Part shown: piece by piece, positions 30,227 through 38,553 of the stretch
Layout of the letters: each line of letters begins with the position of its first letter
Position numbering within the stretch: position 1 is the first letter of the stretch
Source of the DNA: Bacteroidales bacterium
Lineage (GTDB): Bacteria > Bacteroidota > Bacteroidia > Bacteroidales > UBA10428
Length of the DNA: 41,936 bases
Direction: 5' to 3'
Assembly (NCBI GenBank): GCA_016930375.1
Contig: JAFGGU010000002.1
Span: 1 to 41,936 of the forward strand
Program-made: the position numbers and the translations under genes
Notes under the pieces: generated by a model
Told to the model about the DNA's origin: nothing
Seen by the model: the letters and a program-made list of their open reading frames with translations, nothing else
The model's database searches: none

Positions 30227-32677
30227 TCAATTCCTGTGGAACCTGTTACGATATTGTCTGACACGACGTGTGCTTTCCATATCTGGATTTTCGTTAGATG
30301 CAACAGAATTTATGATATTGCCGATTTTAATTCCGAAATAGACCGATCTGGGTGATACAGGGCCATACATATAGGCCGGATCACGATTTATGCCTATATC
30401 AAAGTCGGACTGATAGGCATTAAAGATGTTCTTAATACCTCCGAACCATTGTAAAGTGGCTCCATTCAGTTTAATGTCATATTGCAGTTTTACTCCCAAA
30501 TCAAAGAACGAATTGGATTCTCTGAGTTCTCCCAGGTCAGGATCAGTTTCCGAGCCGAAATAGGGTACCAACATCCTTCCGGTATAATTTCCAGTAAGGT
30601 TAAGGCAAAAATGCTTTATGAAATCCCAATCCAGTGTAAAGAATCCATAATGTGCAGGAGTCCGGAAAAATTTCTTTTCCCCAAATTCCCGGGCAACATC
30701 ATATTTACTCGATTGGACAGTGAATCCCGAAGAGAATGTAAAATCTTTCAATGGCTTTAACTTAACCTCAAAGTTAAATCCCTTGACTGTGGCTCCGTCC
30801 TTGGCATTCTTCCTTGTATAAATAACGGCTCCCTCCTCATCGGGTAAGCCGATTTCATTAAAGAAAGGATTGTTCAGTCTTGTATAGAAACCTTCCACCA
30901 GCAGGCCGGTAAGAGTTGAACCCAGGAGTTTATTAAAATCAAACGAAGCCATGAAACTGTGACTGGTTTCCTGTTTCAGGGAAGGATCATTGACATTGAT
31001 CACCTGTCTTGATCCTGAGGTTTCGATATGCAAATCTTCATCAAAGATCTGTGGAGCCCTGAATCCTTGTGAATAGCTGATCCTGAATTGCAAGGGTTGC
31101 CATATTTCATACATAAGGCTTATACGGGGACTGAAAACATAACCTGTTTTTGAATTTTCTGTTTCCTTGGCATGGTTTTTTATTTCATAATGATCATAAC
31201 GTCCTCCTATCGCTATTTTCATCCGTTCCAGATTCAGATCGTACTGCAAAAAGGCACCAGTAATAATGGACGACTGGTCAGAAACCAAAGTGTTGGAGGT
31301 ATGCGGGATACTGATAATGGTGTCGTTGATTATGGAGGCATTATCATAATCGGGATATCCCAGCTTTGTATCCGTAAGAAAACCACCCGTATTTTCAATG
31401 CCAATGATCAGAGATGAATGATCCAGGGATACTTTGTATTGCCCACCGGCATTGTATGTAATATCCCTTGATGTTCCATAGTCCTTCAAAGAATTATTGG
31501 CTCCATAATAAGAATTTCTATGTAGCGACTGAACCGAAGCATATAACGAAAGAAGATCATATTTTCTGAAGAATTTTTCGTAGGTGAAGGCCCCTGTTTT
31601 AAGGTTGTGTTTAACTGCCTCAGCCACATCCCGTTCATGTAAGGGGTATTCCTGCTTGTTGCCTCCGTCACGTTCCTCTTTGATTGTGAAAAAGTCGACA
31701 GACATTTTACTGCGAAGGCCAAAACGATGAAATAACCTGAAACCCAGGGTAAGATTATTCAAAGGAGCAATCTCGGAGAAATCGTCACCATTGGCATCAA
31801 ACATTTTACGTTCCCGGGTAAATCCATATACGGCCACTCCTGTTTTACGGTCATCTGAAACCAGCGAGGTATTAAAATTGGCGGAATAATCGGGAGAAAT
31901 GTTATCTGATCCGTTATGTCCGACACCGGTGAAACCGGTATTGAATCCTACTTCATATGTATTAATGACAGGCTCTTTCAGGATCATGTTAACGGTTCCC
32001 GCTATGGCATTACTGCCATAGAGGGCAGATCCGCCTCCGCGCACAACTTCAACCCGTTCGATCATGCTACTTGGTATGAGTTCGAGACCATAAACACCGG
32101 CCAGACCACTGAAGATGGGCCGACTGTTGATCAGGATCTGGGTGTATGGTCCCTCCATCCCGTTCATACGAACCTGAGTGAAACCGCAATTCTGACAATT
32201 GTTCTCAAGACGCAGGCCGGGAATAAAATTCAATCCTTCACCCAGAGTAAGCGACTGGGTAGCAACGAAAAGTTGTGGAGTTATCGTGTTAACCATTACC
32301 GGAATATCCGTACGTTTTTGTTCACTTCGATTGGCCGATACAACTATTTCATCCAGGTTGAATATATCTTCCTCAAGATTAAAATTCACCTCAATAACCT
32401 TATTCCTGTTCACAACAACAGTGCTCTCCTGGGATTTATAACCCACTGCCAATGCCATGATGGTAATTTCACCTTCCGGGATATTAACCAATTGATAATG
32501 ACCTGTTTCATCAGTCAATGTACCCAGGGTTGTGCCCTTTACTATAATGCTTATATAAGGGAGATGCTGATCTTTTGAAATAACATGTCCAATGATATTG
32601 GCATCGGTTTTCTTCTGTTGAGCGAAAGATTGAAGAGAGATTATGATAGTACATAAAAATATTATGGCGTGTTTCAT
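30227..32677 (-). CDS. TonB-dependent outer-membrane receptor with CarboxypepD_reg-like N-terminus
   Basis: An 816-residue receptor: signal peptide (MKHAIIFLCTIIISLQSFAQ), a beta-sandwich (about 25-110, IGHVISKDQHLPYISIIVKGTTLGTLTDETG), the plug (about 115-230, with GLRLENNCQNCGFTQVRMNGMEGPYTQILIN and VRGGGSALYGSNAIAGTVNMIL) and a 22-strand-type barrel to the end. The CQNCG element in the plug is often seen in Bacteroidetes receptors linked to heavy-metal and His-rich small proteins. It imports a ligand with TonB energy; a metal chelate is plausible because a His-rich small gene lies directly upstream. Confidence 0.93.
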   Translation of the reverse strand: MKHAIIFLCTIIISLQSFAQQKKTDANIIGHVISKDQHLPYISIIVKGTTLGTLTDETGHYQLVNIPEGEITIMALAVGYKSQESTVVVNRNKVIEVNFNLEEDIFNLDEIVVSANRSEQKRTDIPVMVNTITPQLFVATQSLTLGEGLNFIPGLRLENNCQNCGFTQVRMNGMEGPYTQILINSRPIFSGLAGVYGLELIPSSMIERVEVVRGGGSALYGSNAIAGTVNMILKEPVINTYEVGFNTGFTGVGHNGSDNISPDYSANFNTSLVSDDRKTGVAVYGFTRERKMFDANGDDFSEIAPLNNLTLGFRLFHRFGLRSKMSVDFFTIKEERDGGNKQEYPLHERDVAEAVKHNLKTGAFTYEKFFRKYDLLSLYASVQSLHRNSYYGANNSLKDYGTSRDITYNAGGQYKVSLDHSSLIIGIENTGGFLTDTKLGYPDYDNASIINDTIISIPHTSNTLVSDQSSIITGAFLQYDLNLERMKIAIGGRYDHYEIKNHAKETENSKTGYVFSPRISLMYEIWQPLQFRISYSQGFRAPQIFDEDLHIETSGSRQVINVNDPSLKQETSHSFMASFDFNKLLGSTLTGLLVEGFYTRLNNPFFNEIGLPDEEGAVIYTRKNAKDGATVKGFNFEVKLKPLKDFTFSSGFTVQSSKYDVAREFGEKKFFRTPAHYGFFTLDWDFIKHFCLNLTGNYTGRMLVPYFGSETDPDLGELRESNSFFDLGVKLQYDIKLNGATLQWFGGIKNIFNAYQSDFDIGINRDPAYMYGPVSPRSVYFGIKIGNIINSVASNENPDMESTRRVRQYRNRFHRN

Positions 32678-32858
32678 ATTAGTTGATTATGAAATATTTA
32701 TTGTTGTATTCAATGGATATTGTTAATAAGTAGTATTAAACATTTGTCGGGTTGATCAGGTTGGCAATTGGTCGTTAAAACCGCGGACCAATCATTAGAT
32801 CTGTCAGGATTAAAATAAATACTGAATTTGTTCAGTCAGAATGGTAATAAACAGAAGA

Positions 32859-33236
32859 TCAGGAGTGCGAGGAAAGAACAGGAGGGGCCCTAAGACATAA
32901 CACTATTTGGTTTCCTGTTTTATAATCAGCATCGAAGTCTGAGAATACATATTCAGGAACAAAACAGGTGAATGTGGAAATCGATGGTATATTAGTCGTT
33001 GCCTCCCAAAGGGATTCGTTCAGTTGTTGAATATGAATAAAATCGACAGGGCTATGCTTGTGAGATGGATAGGGAACACTGGATGTTTTGTTGCTCTTAT
33101 AAGGATGAGAATGAAATATAATTTGTCCGTTGATGCTGTGCGCATGATAAAACAAGGTTAAACTACCATTAAACCCAATAAAGAGAAAAAGTAGTAAAAC
33201 CTTGAAAATATCAACAGTATATTTTTGATTTCTCAT
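32859..33236 (-). CDS. Small His-rich exported/anchored protein
   Basis: A 125-residue protein: an N-terminal hydrophobic anchor or signal (VDIFKVLLLFLFIGFNGSLTLFY), then HAHSINGQIIFHSHPYKSN and YPSHKHSPVDFIHI, a histidine pattern (HSH, HKH) likely to bind metal. The C-terminus ends LRAPPVLSSHS; the same LRAPPV motif ends the protein at 36604-36987. It lies 181 nt upstream of the TonB receptor gene, same strand. It resembles small Bacteroidetes proteins found next to TonB and metal-efflux genes; no characterised family is known to me. Confidence 0.75.
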   Translation of the reverse strand: MRNQKYTVDIFKVLLLFLFIGFNGSLTLFYHAHSINGQIIFHSHPYKSNKTSSVPYPSHKHSPVDFIHIQQLNESLWEATTNIPSISTFTCFVPEYVFSDFDADYKTGNQIVLCLRAPPVLSSHS

Positions 33237-33319
33237 TGTGAATTTCTACGCACAAATATAAATTATGTTATAGAATTCACAATAGCTATGTCTAGGTATT
33301 TATCCTGACTGGCATCTCC

Positions 33320-34801
33320 TCATGACCTTACCTCAAAAACCTTCCGGAAGTGATAACCATAAATGCTATAGGTGATAGCCAGTGAAAAAGCCCGAGGCTT
33401 GTTGAACAAGGTCCAGAACACAAGATTCCAGTAATATTTCCGTGTATTGTTAATAAATCCAAGATAAACCATTGACTTCATCATGGCCATGATCTTGTTG
33501 AATGTTATTTTCCGGTACATGGTCAGGGGCGGATTGTAGTTTTTGAGGAATACCAGGACCCTGTCATAAAATGCTTTGGCAGAATAAATGTCATGAACAA
33601 TTTTGCGGTATCCGTCGGCAAGTACTTTCCTGTCCATTACCGGCTTGAAATTCATGGAGTAATCCGTGTTGTCACCGGTGAATGATTTGAGGATCCTGCC
33701 TTCCGACTGAAGACGCTTGTATAAATTCGACAACCGGGGAGCATTGAGCAAACCAACCATAGCCGTTATAATGCCACTTTGCTGTATGAAATCCACCTGG
33801 CGCTGAAAAATGTTTGGCGGATCGGTGTCGAATCCTACAATGAATCCGGCCATTACTTCCATACCCGATTTCTGAATGGTCTGAACATTGCTGATCAGGT
33901 TTCGCTTATTGTTCTGCATCTTGTTGCAGGCAGTCAGGCTGATTTCTTCGGGTGTTTCTATACCGATGAAAACCTGGCCAAAGCCTGCCTTGACCATCAT
34001 ATCCATCAGCTCAGTGTCATCGGCAAGATTGATGGTGGCCTCGGTGGTAAATCTAAACGGAAACCGGTTGGCCTCCATCCATTGGATTATCGCAGGGAGT
34101 AACTCATTCTTAAGCTTTTGCCGATGACCAATGAAATTATCATCCACAAAAAAAACGCCGCCTTTCCATCCCAGCTGAAGTAGGGCATCCAACTCAGCAA
34201 TAACCTGCTGCGGTGATTTGGTACGCACCTGCCGGCCATATAAGGCAGTAATATCACAAAATTCGCAATTATAAGGGCAACCCCGGGAATACTGCACTGC
34301 TGCTGTGGAATAATGTTCCAGCGCAAGCAATGAATAATCAGGTACTGGAGTGAGGCAGATGTCGGCAAATTCATCTGTCCGGTATACTTTCTCTGGTTTT
34401 CCTTTCTGCAGGTCGTTCAGAAATCTTGGCAGGGTAATCTCTGCTTCATTCAGCACCAGGTGATCCACATTCTCATACAATTCATATTCTTCCGTAAATA
34501 AAGGACCTCCGGCCACAATTTTTGTTCCGAGCTGTTTACAGCTGACAATGACACTTTTTACAGAGGATGATTGCACTACCATGGCACTTATGAACACATA
34601 ATCAGCCCAGATAATGTCGGAATCACGAAGCGCAGAAACATTCATATCGGTCAGGCGTTTATTCCATTCGCGGGGTAGCATGGAAGCCACTGTAATGAGT
34701 CCCAAGGGAATATGTGCTGCTTTCTTTGACACAAACTTCAAGGCATGCTTAAAGCTCCAGTAGGTGTCGGGATATTGAGGACAGACTAATAGAATATTCA
34801 T
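33320..34801 (-). CDS. B12-binding-domain radical SAM protein with DUF4070 C-terminus
   Basis: A 493-residue protein. An N-terminal cobalamin-binding-like Rossmann domain (MNILLVCPQYPDTYWSF to about 150, without an obvious DxHxxG) precedes the radical SAM core with C175PYNC179EFC182, and FVDDNFIGHR. The C-terminal DUF4070 region begins about 330 (NAPRLSNLYKRLQSEGRIL) and runs to the end. Enzymes of this class methylate or rearrange poorly activated carbons; the substrate is unknown. It stands alone between small and regulatory genes on the minus strand. Confidence 0.9.
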   Translation of the reverse strand: MNILLVCPQYPDTYWSFKHALKFVSKKAAHIPLGLITVASMLPREWNKRLTDMNVSALRDSDIIWADYVFISAMVVQSSSVKSVIVSCKQLGTKIVAGGPLFTEEYELYENVDHLVLNEAEITLPRFLNDLQKGKPEKVYRTDEFADICLTPVPDYSLLALEHYSTAAVQYSRGCPYNCEFCDITALYGRQVRTKSPQQVIAELDALLQLGWKGGVFFVDDNFIGHRQKLKNELLPAIIQWMEANRFPFRFTTEATINLADDTELMDMMVKAGFGQVFIGIETPEEISLTACNKMQNNKRNLISNVQTIQKSGMEVMAGFIVGFDTDPPNIFQRQVDFIQQSGIITAMVGLLNAPRLSNLYKRLQSEGRILKSFTGDNTDYSMNFKPVMDRKVLADGYRKIVHDIYSAKAFYDRVLVFLKNYNPPLTMYRKITFNKIMAMMKSMVYLGFINNTRKYYWNLVFWTLFNKPRAFSLAITYSIYGYHFRKVFEVRS

Positions 34802-34935
34802 GTGCGCAGGGATTGATTAGTGAACACAAATTTATTTCCATCCTCGGAAAAGAGGAAAAAGAAGGGATTAACAGACTACTTTTGTGGTGTGTGCAGAAGA
34901 AATGGGTAAAAGGCAGATTAGACGGTGAGTGCCAT

Positions 34936-35709
34936 TCACCCCTGTCTCATGGCCATAGCCTCTTTTAGCTTTAAAACGTAGGGTCGGGAAACCGGGATTC
35001 GTTCATCCATCTTTTTTAAGACAACATAGCTAGAGTTGATTTTGAGGTGGATTCTTTCTATATGCCCGACATGGATGATGAATGTTCTGTGACAACGGAT
35101 GAACTGATCGTACGGTCGCAACATTTGTTCAATATTCTTTAAGGTATTCCTGACAAGCCTTTTCCTGATGTTATCATGATCGATGTAATAGATTTCCACA
35201 TAATTATCCGCTGATTTTATCAATAGAATATCGGATATGGAAAGTCTCAGCAGTTCAGAAGCACTATCTGCAGAATAAAACTCAACGATATTCTGTGCAG
35301 GGGTCTCATTTCTATCGCGGAGCCGGCTCTGTAAAAGTACATTTTCCCTGTTAAGCGAATCATTTTCCTGTTTCAGCTCATTGCGTATCCGGTAAATCCA
35401 TAAAATAGCCGGTAGTGCGATGCAGATCAGAATAATTTTCGATACGGAGTAAAAGTTAATGGCAGTGCGGCCGACATACATGAGATAGAAGGTAAAGGCA
35501 ACTGAACTCACAACAAATAGAACAAACCCGTTGAAATAAGACATTACCTCCATGTCGGGAAGCCTGAAAGTCTTAGAGAGCAATTGAATGATATATAACA
35601 GGATAAAAACGATCGCACCAAAACCGGCATTGAAAACCAAAACGTTGTTCAATTCAGTAAACCTGATGGGGAAAGGCTGAAAGAAAAGCATAAACAAAAA
35701 GATGCCCAT
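34936..35709 (-). CDS. Membrane-anchored LytTR-family transcription regulator
   Basis: About 257 residues from the first ATG. Four hydrophobic segments lie at about 1-25, 25-45, 60-80 and 88-108. A coiled-coil linker follows (ELKQENDSLNRENVLLQSRL), then a LytTR DNA-binding domain from about 150 (DILLIKSADNYVEIYY, RNTLKNIEQML, FIRCHRTFIIHVGHIERI). There is no receiver domain, so sensing likely happens at the membrane. The frame stays open for 20 codons upstream with residues resembling the family N-terminus (FDIRDKLLLYAGIS) but no ATG/GTG/TTG, so the true start may be non-standard. Confidence 0.88.
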   Translation of the reverse strand: MGIFLFMLFFQPFPIRFTELNNVLVFNAGFGAIVFILLYIIQLLSKTFRLPDMEVMSYFNGFVLFVVSSVAFTFYLMYVGRTAINFYSVSKIILICIALPAILWIYRIRNELKQENDSLNRENVLLQSRLRDRNETPAQNIVEFYSADSASELLRLSISDILLIKSADNYVEIYYIDHDNIRKRLVRNTLKNIEQMLRPYDQFIRCHRTFIIHVGHIERIHLKINSSYVVLKKMDERIPVSRPYVLKLKEAMAMRQG

Positions 35710-35810
35710 GCTGATACCTGCGTACAGCAGTAATTTATCCCTGATATCGAAAATAAACCGCTTCAGAGTTTAATTCTTTGAATGTAACAGAGAATAAAGG
35801 TACTACTTTA

Positions 35811-36515
35811 TTAAGTTTCCTGAATGGCAAAATCAATTTTTTCAGCGCCACAAACCGGGCAAGTCCACGTTTCCGGCAGGTCCTCGAATGGTGTTCCCGC
35901 AGGTATGCCATGATCGGGATCTCCCCGGGCCGGATCGTAAACATATCCGCAGACAGTACAGTTGTACTTATCGGATGGTGTTGAATTTGCCTGTTCTTTC
36001 ATCTTTTCTGTATCCATATAGGTTGGAGCATTTTTCGGAGTTTTACCCTTTTTTACTTCCCGGTAGTAAGCATACGTCAATGGTTCATCGGATGCATTCA
36101 GCAAATCACCATCCGCGACATCCCCGATGAAGAGAAAATGTGTACCTGTATCAACCATTTGAACCACTTTGCACTCGAACCATGCCAGGGTATCATCCAG
36201 TAAAACAGGTGCACCTGTTGTTCCTTTTTTAAAGTTGAATCCGGAGAATTTATCTGTATTCCTGCCGGACTTGTAACCAAAAGTTCCCAGGATATCCGGC
36301 CGGGTTTCTTTTTTCAGAACGGATATTGAAAAAACACGACTGTGCTGAATCATTTCAGCTGTGTAATTATTCTTGCTGCATGCAATAGCAAAACGGGCCG
36401 GCTCGGCAGTGACCTGAAAAACCGTATTGGAAACATATCCGTTCAGTTTATCATCCATTACGGAACTAACCACATAAAGTCCGTACGAAATTTTAAAATA
36501 GGCTTCAATATTCAT
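35811..36515 (-). CDS. Flavin reductase-like domain fused to rubredoxin
   Basis: A 234-residue fusion: an FMN-binding flavin-reductase-like domain (about 1-155; [48 protein letters not shown]) followed by a rubredoxin with C186xxC189 ([12 protein letters not shown]) and C219xxC222 ([13 protein letters not shown]). This architecture is called high-molecular-weight rubredoxin and works in anaerobes as electron partner of flavodiiron proteins or in oxygen/NO detoxification. It is divergent from the RND efflux operon with overlapping promoters. Confidence 0.93.
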   Translation of the reverse strand: MNIEAYFKISYGLYVVSSVMDDKLNGYVSNTVFQVTAEPARFAIACSKNNYTAEMIQHSRVFSISVLKKETRPDILGTFGYKSGRNTDKFSGFNFKKGTTGAPVLLDDTLAWFECKVVQMVDTGTHFLFIGDVADGDLLNASDEPLTYAYYREVKKGKTPKNAPTYMDTEKMKEQANSTPSDKYNCTVCGYVYDPARGDPDHGIPAGTPFEDLPETWTCPVCGAEKIDFAIQET

Positions 36516-36565
36516 ATTATCCGGTATTATTACCTGTCTAAATTAATCTGATTTTAGCTGACGGG

Positions 36566-36582
36566 CAAATTTATTATCTTTG
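36566..36582. promoter_or_regulatory. Overlapping divergent -7 elements
   Basis: On the plus strand TATCTTTG (36575-36582) and on the minus strand TAAATTTG (36573-36566) both fit TAnnTTTG and lie back to back in the gap between the flavin reductase-rubredoxin gene and the RND operon. No clear -33 is seen for either, so they are possible promoters only. Confidence 0.4.
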
Positions 36583-36603
36583 CATCCTGTTAATCCCGGT
36601 TAC

Positions 36604-36987
36604 TTGATCAGAACAAGATACATAACATTTCTTTTTCTTTCCGCCATTGCCCTGGTGATGTCACATGGCATCATTCCCCACCATCATTGTGATGATCCTT
36701 GCCAGGAGAGCATTTACGGGCACCACCCATCAGAAACTGATCATTCCGAAAAACCGGGCAAAAATCCCTGGCATTGTCAGCCGTATAGCCACATTGTTCT
36801 GATTGAACAACAATTGGTCCATAAATTTAAAAGTATCCTGACCTTTCATTTTGAATACACAGGTGATCTGGTACAACACATCTTTTCACGGATTGAATCT
36901 GTTATTGGAAATTATGATTTAAAACTCATCCTGGTAATCCAAAAGCCATTATTTTACTCCTCCCTGTTGAGGGCGCCTCCTGTATAG
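36604..36987 (+). CDS. Small His-rich protein upstream of the RND efflux genes
   Basis: About 127 residues from a TTG at 36604. A TTG at 36580 would overlap the -7 element, and the first ATG is only at 36658. The N-terminus LIRTRYITFLFLSAIALVMS is signal-like. HGIIPHHHCDDPCQESIYGHHPSETDHSEK and WHCQPYSHI hold about 11 histidines and 3 cysteines, typical of metal binding, and the C-terminus is LLRAPPV, as in 32859-33236. It precedes the adaptor gene by 70 nt. It is probably periplasmic and may hand metal to the RND pump; the role is inferred. Confidence 0.7.
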   Translation: MIRTRYITFLFLSAIALVMSHGIIPHHHCDDPCQESIYGHHPSETDHSEKPGKNPWHCQPYSHIVLIEQQLVHKFKSILTFHFEYTGDLVQHIFSRIESVIGNYDLKLILVIQKPLFYSSLLRAPPV

Positions 36988-37057
36988 AAACAATTGGTCA
37001 ACTACGCAAAGGTTGTTGACGGAGTTTCTTCAATCAAAATCCTTAATTCTTAGTATT

Positions 37058-38542
37058 ATGTATAAGCTTGCAATAGCTATGATATGCGCTTTGGCATTGT
37101 CATGTGACGGGAAAAACCGGTTTTCCGAGGGTACAGAAGAAAATGACATGCATTCAGGGACCATGCTTAATTCGACCCTATTTACAGACAGTACTGAATT
37201 TTTTACGGAATATCCCGCGCTGGCCAAAGGTGAGACTGCCGGACTGATGATTCATATCACGCGATTAAGCAGTTATAAACCTTGTTCAGACGGAGAGGTG
37301 TCATTGGAATTGGGTAATCTTAAGGCTTCAGCCAGTGCAACAAAAGAACCCGGAATTTTCAGTGTCAGTATTCAACCCCGGGAACAGGGCAAACAATTGA
37401 TGCGGATTTCTCTGATAAGAGGAAACCGGACAGAACAGGTAACAGATAGTGTCATGGTGTTTCAATCCGATACGGATGCACATGAAAGCCTTGATGAGCA
37501 AAGTGATCCATCAGTGATAACTTACAGCAAGGAACAGGCATGGAGCGCTGATTTCATGGTGCAAAAGGTGATTTCACAGCCTTTTTCATCGGTGATACCG
37601 GCAAGCGGGGAGATGCTTCCGGTTCCGGGAGAGAAGCAGCATGTAGTAGCACGTTCCAATGGCATTGTATTATTTGCTTCCAAAAATCTCATCCAGGGAA
37701 GCCGGGTGACAAAGGGTCAGCTGCTTTTTACACTGAGCGGACAGGATCTGGCCAGCAATAATATCACGGTTCAATACGCGGAAGCCCGTAACCGTTTTCA
37801 GCAAAGCAAAAGTGAATTGGAAAGGCACAGCAGGTTGCATGCTGAAAAGATCGTCTCCGATAAGCAGTTTTACGAAACGCTGGCCCGGTACAAAACTGAC
37901 AGCGCATTCTATGATGCCTTGTCTTCGAGTGTCACATCACGGGGGCTTGAAATTTATGCCCCGCTTTCAGGATATCTGCATGAGCTTAACATTGCCGAAG
38001 GCCAGTTTGTTGAAACCGGCGATCAGCTTGCAACTGTTTCAGACAACAAGGTAATGCTGCTGCGAGCGGATGTTCCGCAACAGTATTTCAGACAGCTGAA
38101 CCTAATCACAACAGCTCATTTTCGTCCGACCTATTCTTCCAGGATATATACCATGGAAGAACTTCAGGGACGTCTACTGGCCAGGGGCGCCTCAGTTGCG
38201 GAAAACAACCATTATATGCCGGTGTATTTCGAGGTTAGGAATGATGGAAGTTTGCTTGAAGGGGCATTTGCCGAATTCTATCTCATGACGCGAAATTCAG
38301 AACCGGCATTAATTTTACCATTGACTGCCGTTATTGAAGAGCAGGGTAGCGCCTATGTTTATGTACAGCTGCACGGGGCAGGCTTTGCCAAAAGGTCTGT
38401 TACCCTGGGTGAAAGTGACGGAATGAACACAGTTATAACATCAGGACTTTTAGCCGGAGAACGGGTTGTCACACGGGGTGCGATGCTGCTTAAAGCTGCC
38501 TCCATGTCATCAGCCATGCCGGCACATGCTCACGAACACTGA
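37058..38542 (+). CDS. RND efflux periplasmic adaptor lipoprotein (CusB/HlyD-like)
   Basis: About 494 residues from the ATG at 37058, which gives a lipoprotein signal (MYKLAIAMICALALSC); a TTG at 37013 is less likely. An N-terminal domain of about 110 residues precedes the lipoyl/barrel-sandwich segment (HVVARSNGIVLFASKNLIQGSRVTKGQLLFTLSG), a helical hairpin (NRFQQSKSELERHSRLHAEKIVSDKQFYETLARY), the second lipoyl half (EIYAPLSGYLHELNIAEGQFVETGDQLATV) and beta-barrel/membrane-proximal domains. The C-terminus ends HAHEH. It links the inner-membrane pump to an outer-membrane channel; no TolC-like gene is in the window. Confidence 0.92.
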   Translation: MYKLAIAMICALALSCDGKNRFSEGTEENDMHSGTMLNSTLFTDSTEFFTEYPALAKGETAGLMIHITRLSSYKPCSDGEVSLELGNLKASASATKEPGIFSVSIQPREQGKQLMRISLIRGNRTEQVTDSVMVFQSDTDAHESLDEQSDPSVITYSKEQAWSADFMVQKVISQPFSSVIPASGEMLPVPGEKQHVVARSNGIVLFASKNLIQGSRVTKGQLLFTLSGQDLASNNITVQYAEARNRFQQSKSELERHSRLHAEKIVSDKQFYETLARYKTDSAFYDALSSSVTSRGLEIYAPLSGYLHELNIAEGQFVETGDQLATVSDNKVMLLRADVPQQYFRQLNLITTAHFRPTYSSRIYTMEELQGRLLARGASVAENNHYMPVYFEVRNDGSLLEGAFAEFYLMTRNSEPALILPLTAVIEEQGSAYVYVQLHGAGFAKRSVTLGESDGMNTVITSGLLAGERVVTRGAMLLKAASMSSAMPAHAHEH

Positions 38543-38553
38543 AAGACAACGTC

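Noticed and set aside
31916..32578. A 220-codon open frame on the plus strand opposite the TonB receptor gene
   Set aside because: It is the antisense shadow of a clearly recognisable receptor N-terminus and plug, and its translation shows no domain.
32821..32836. ACTGAATTTGTTCAGT inverted repeat between the TonB receptor and His-rich genes
   Set aside because: The half-sites are 2 nt too close (TGAA-N4-TTCA) for the SmtB-type spacing, and it lies at the 3' end of the small gene; more likely a weak hairpin.
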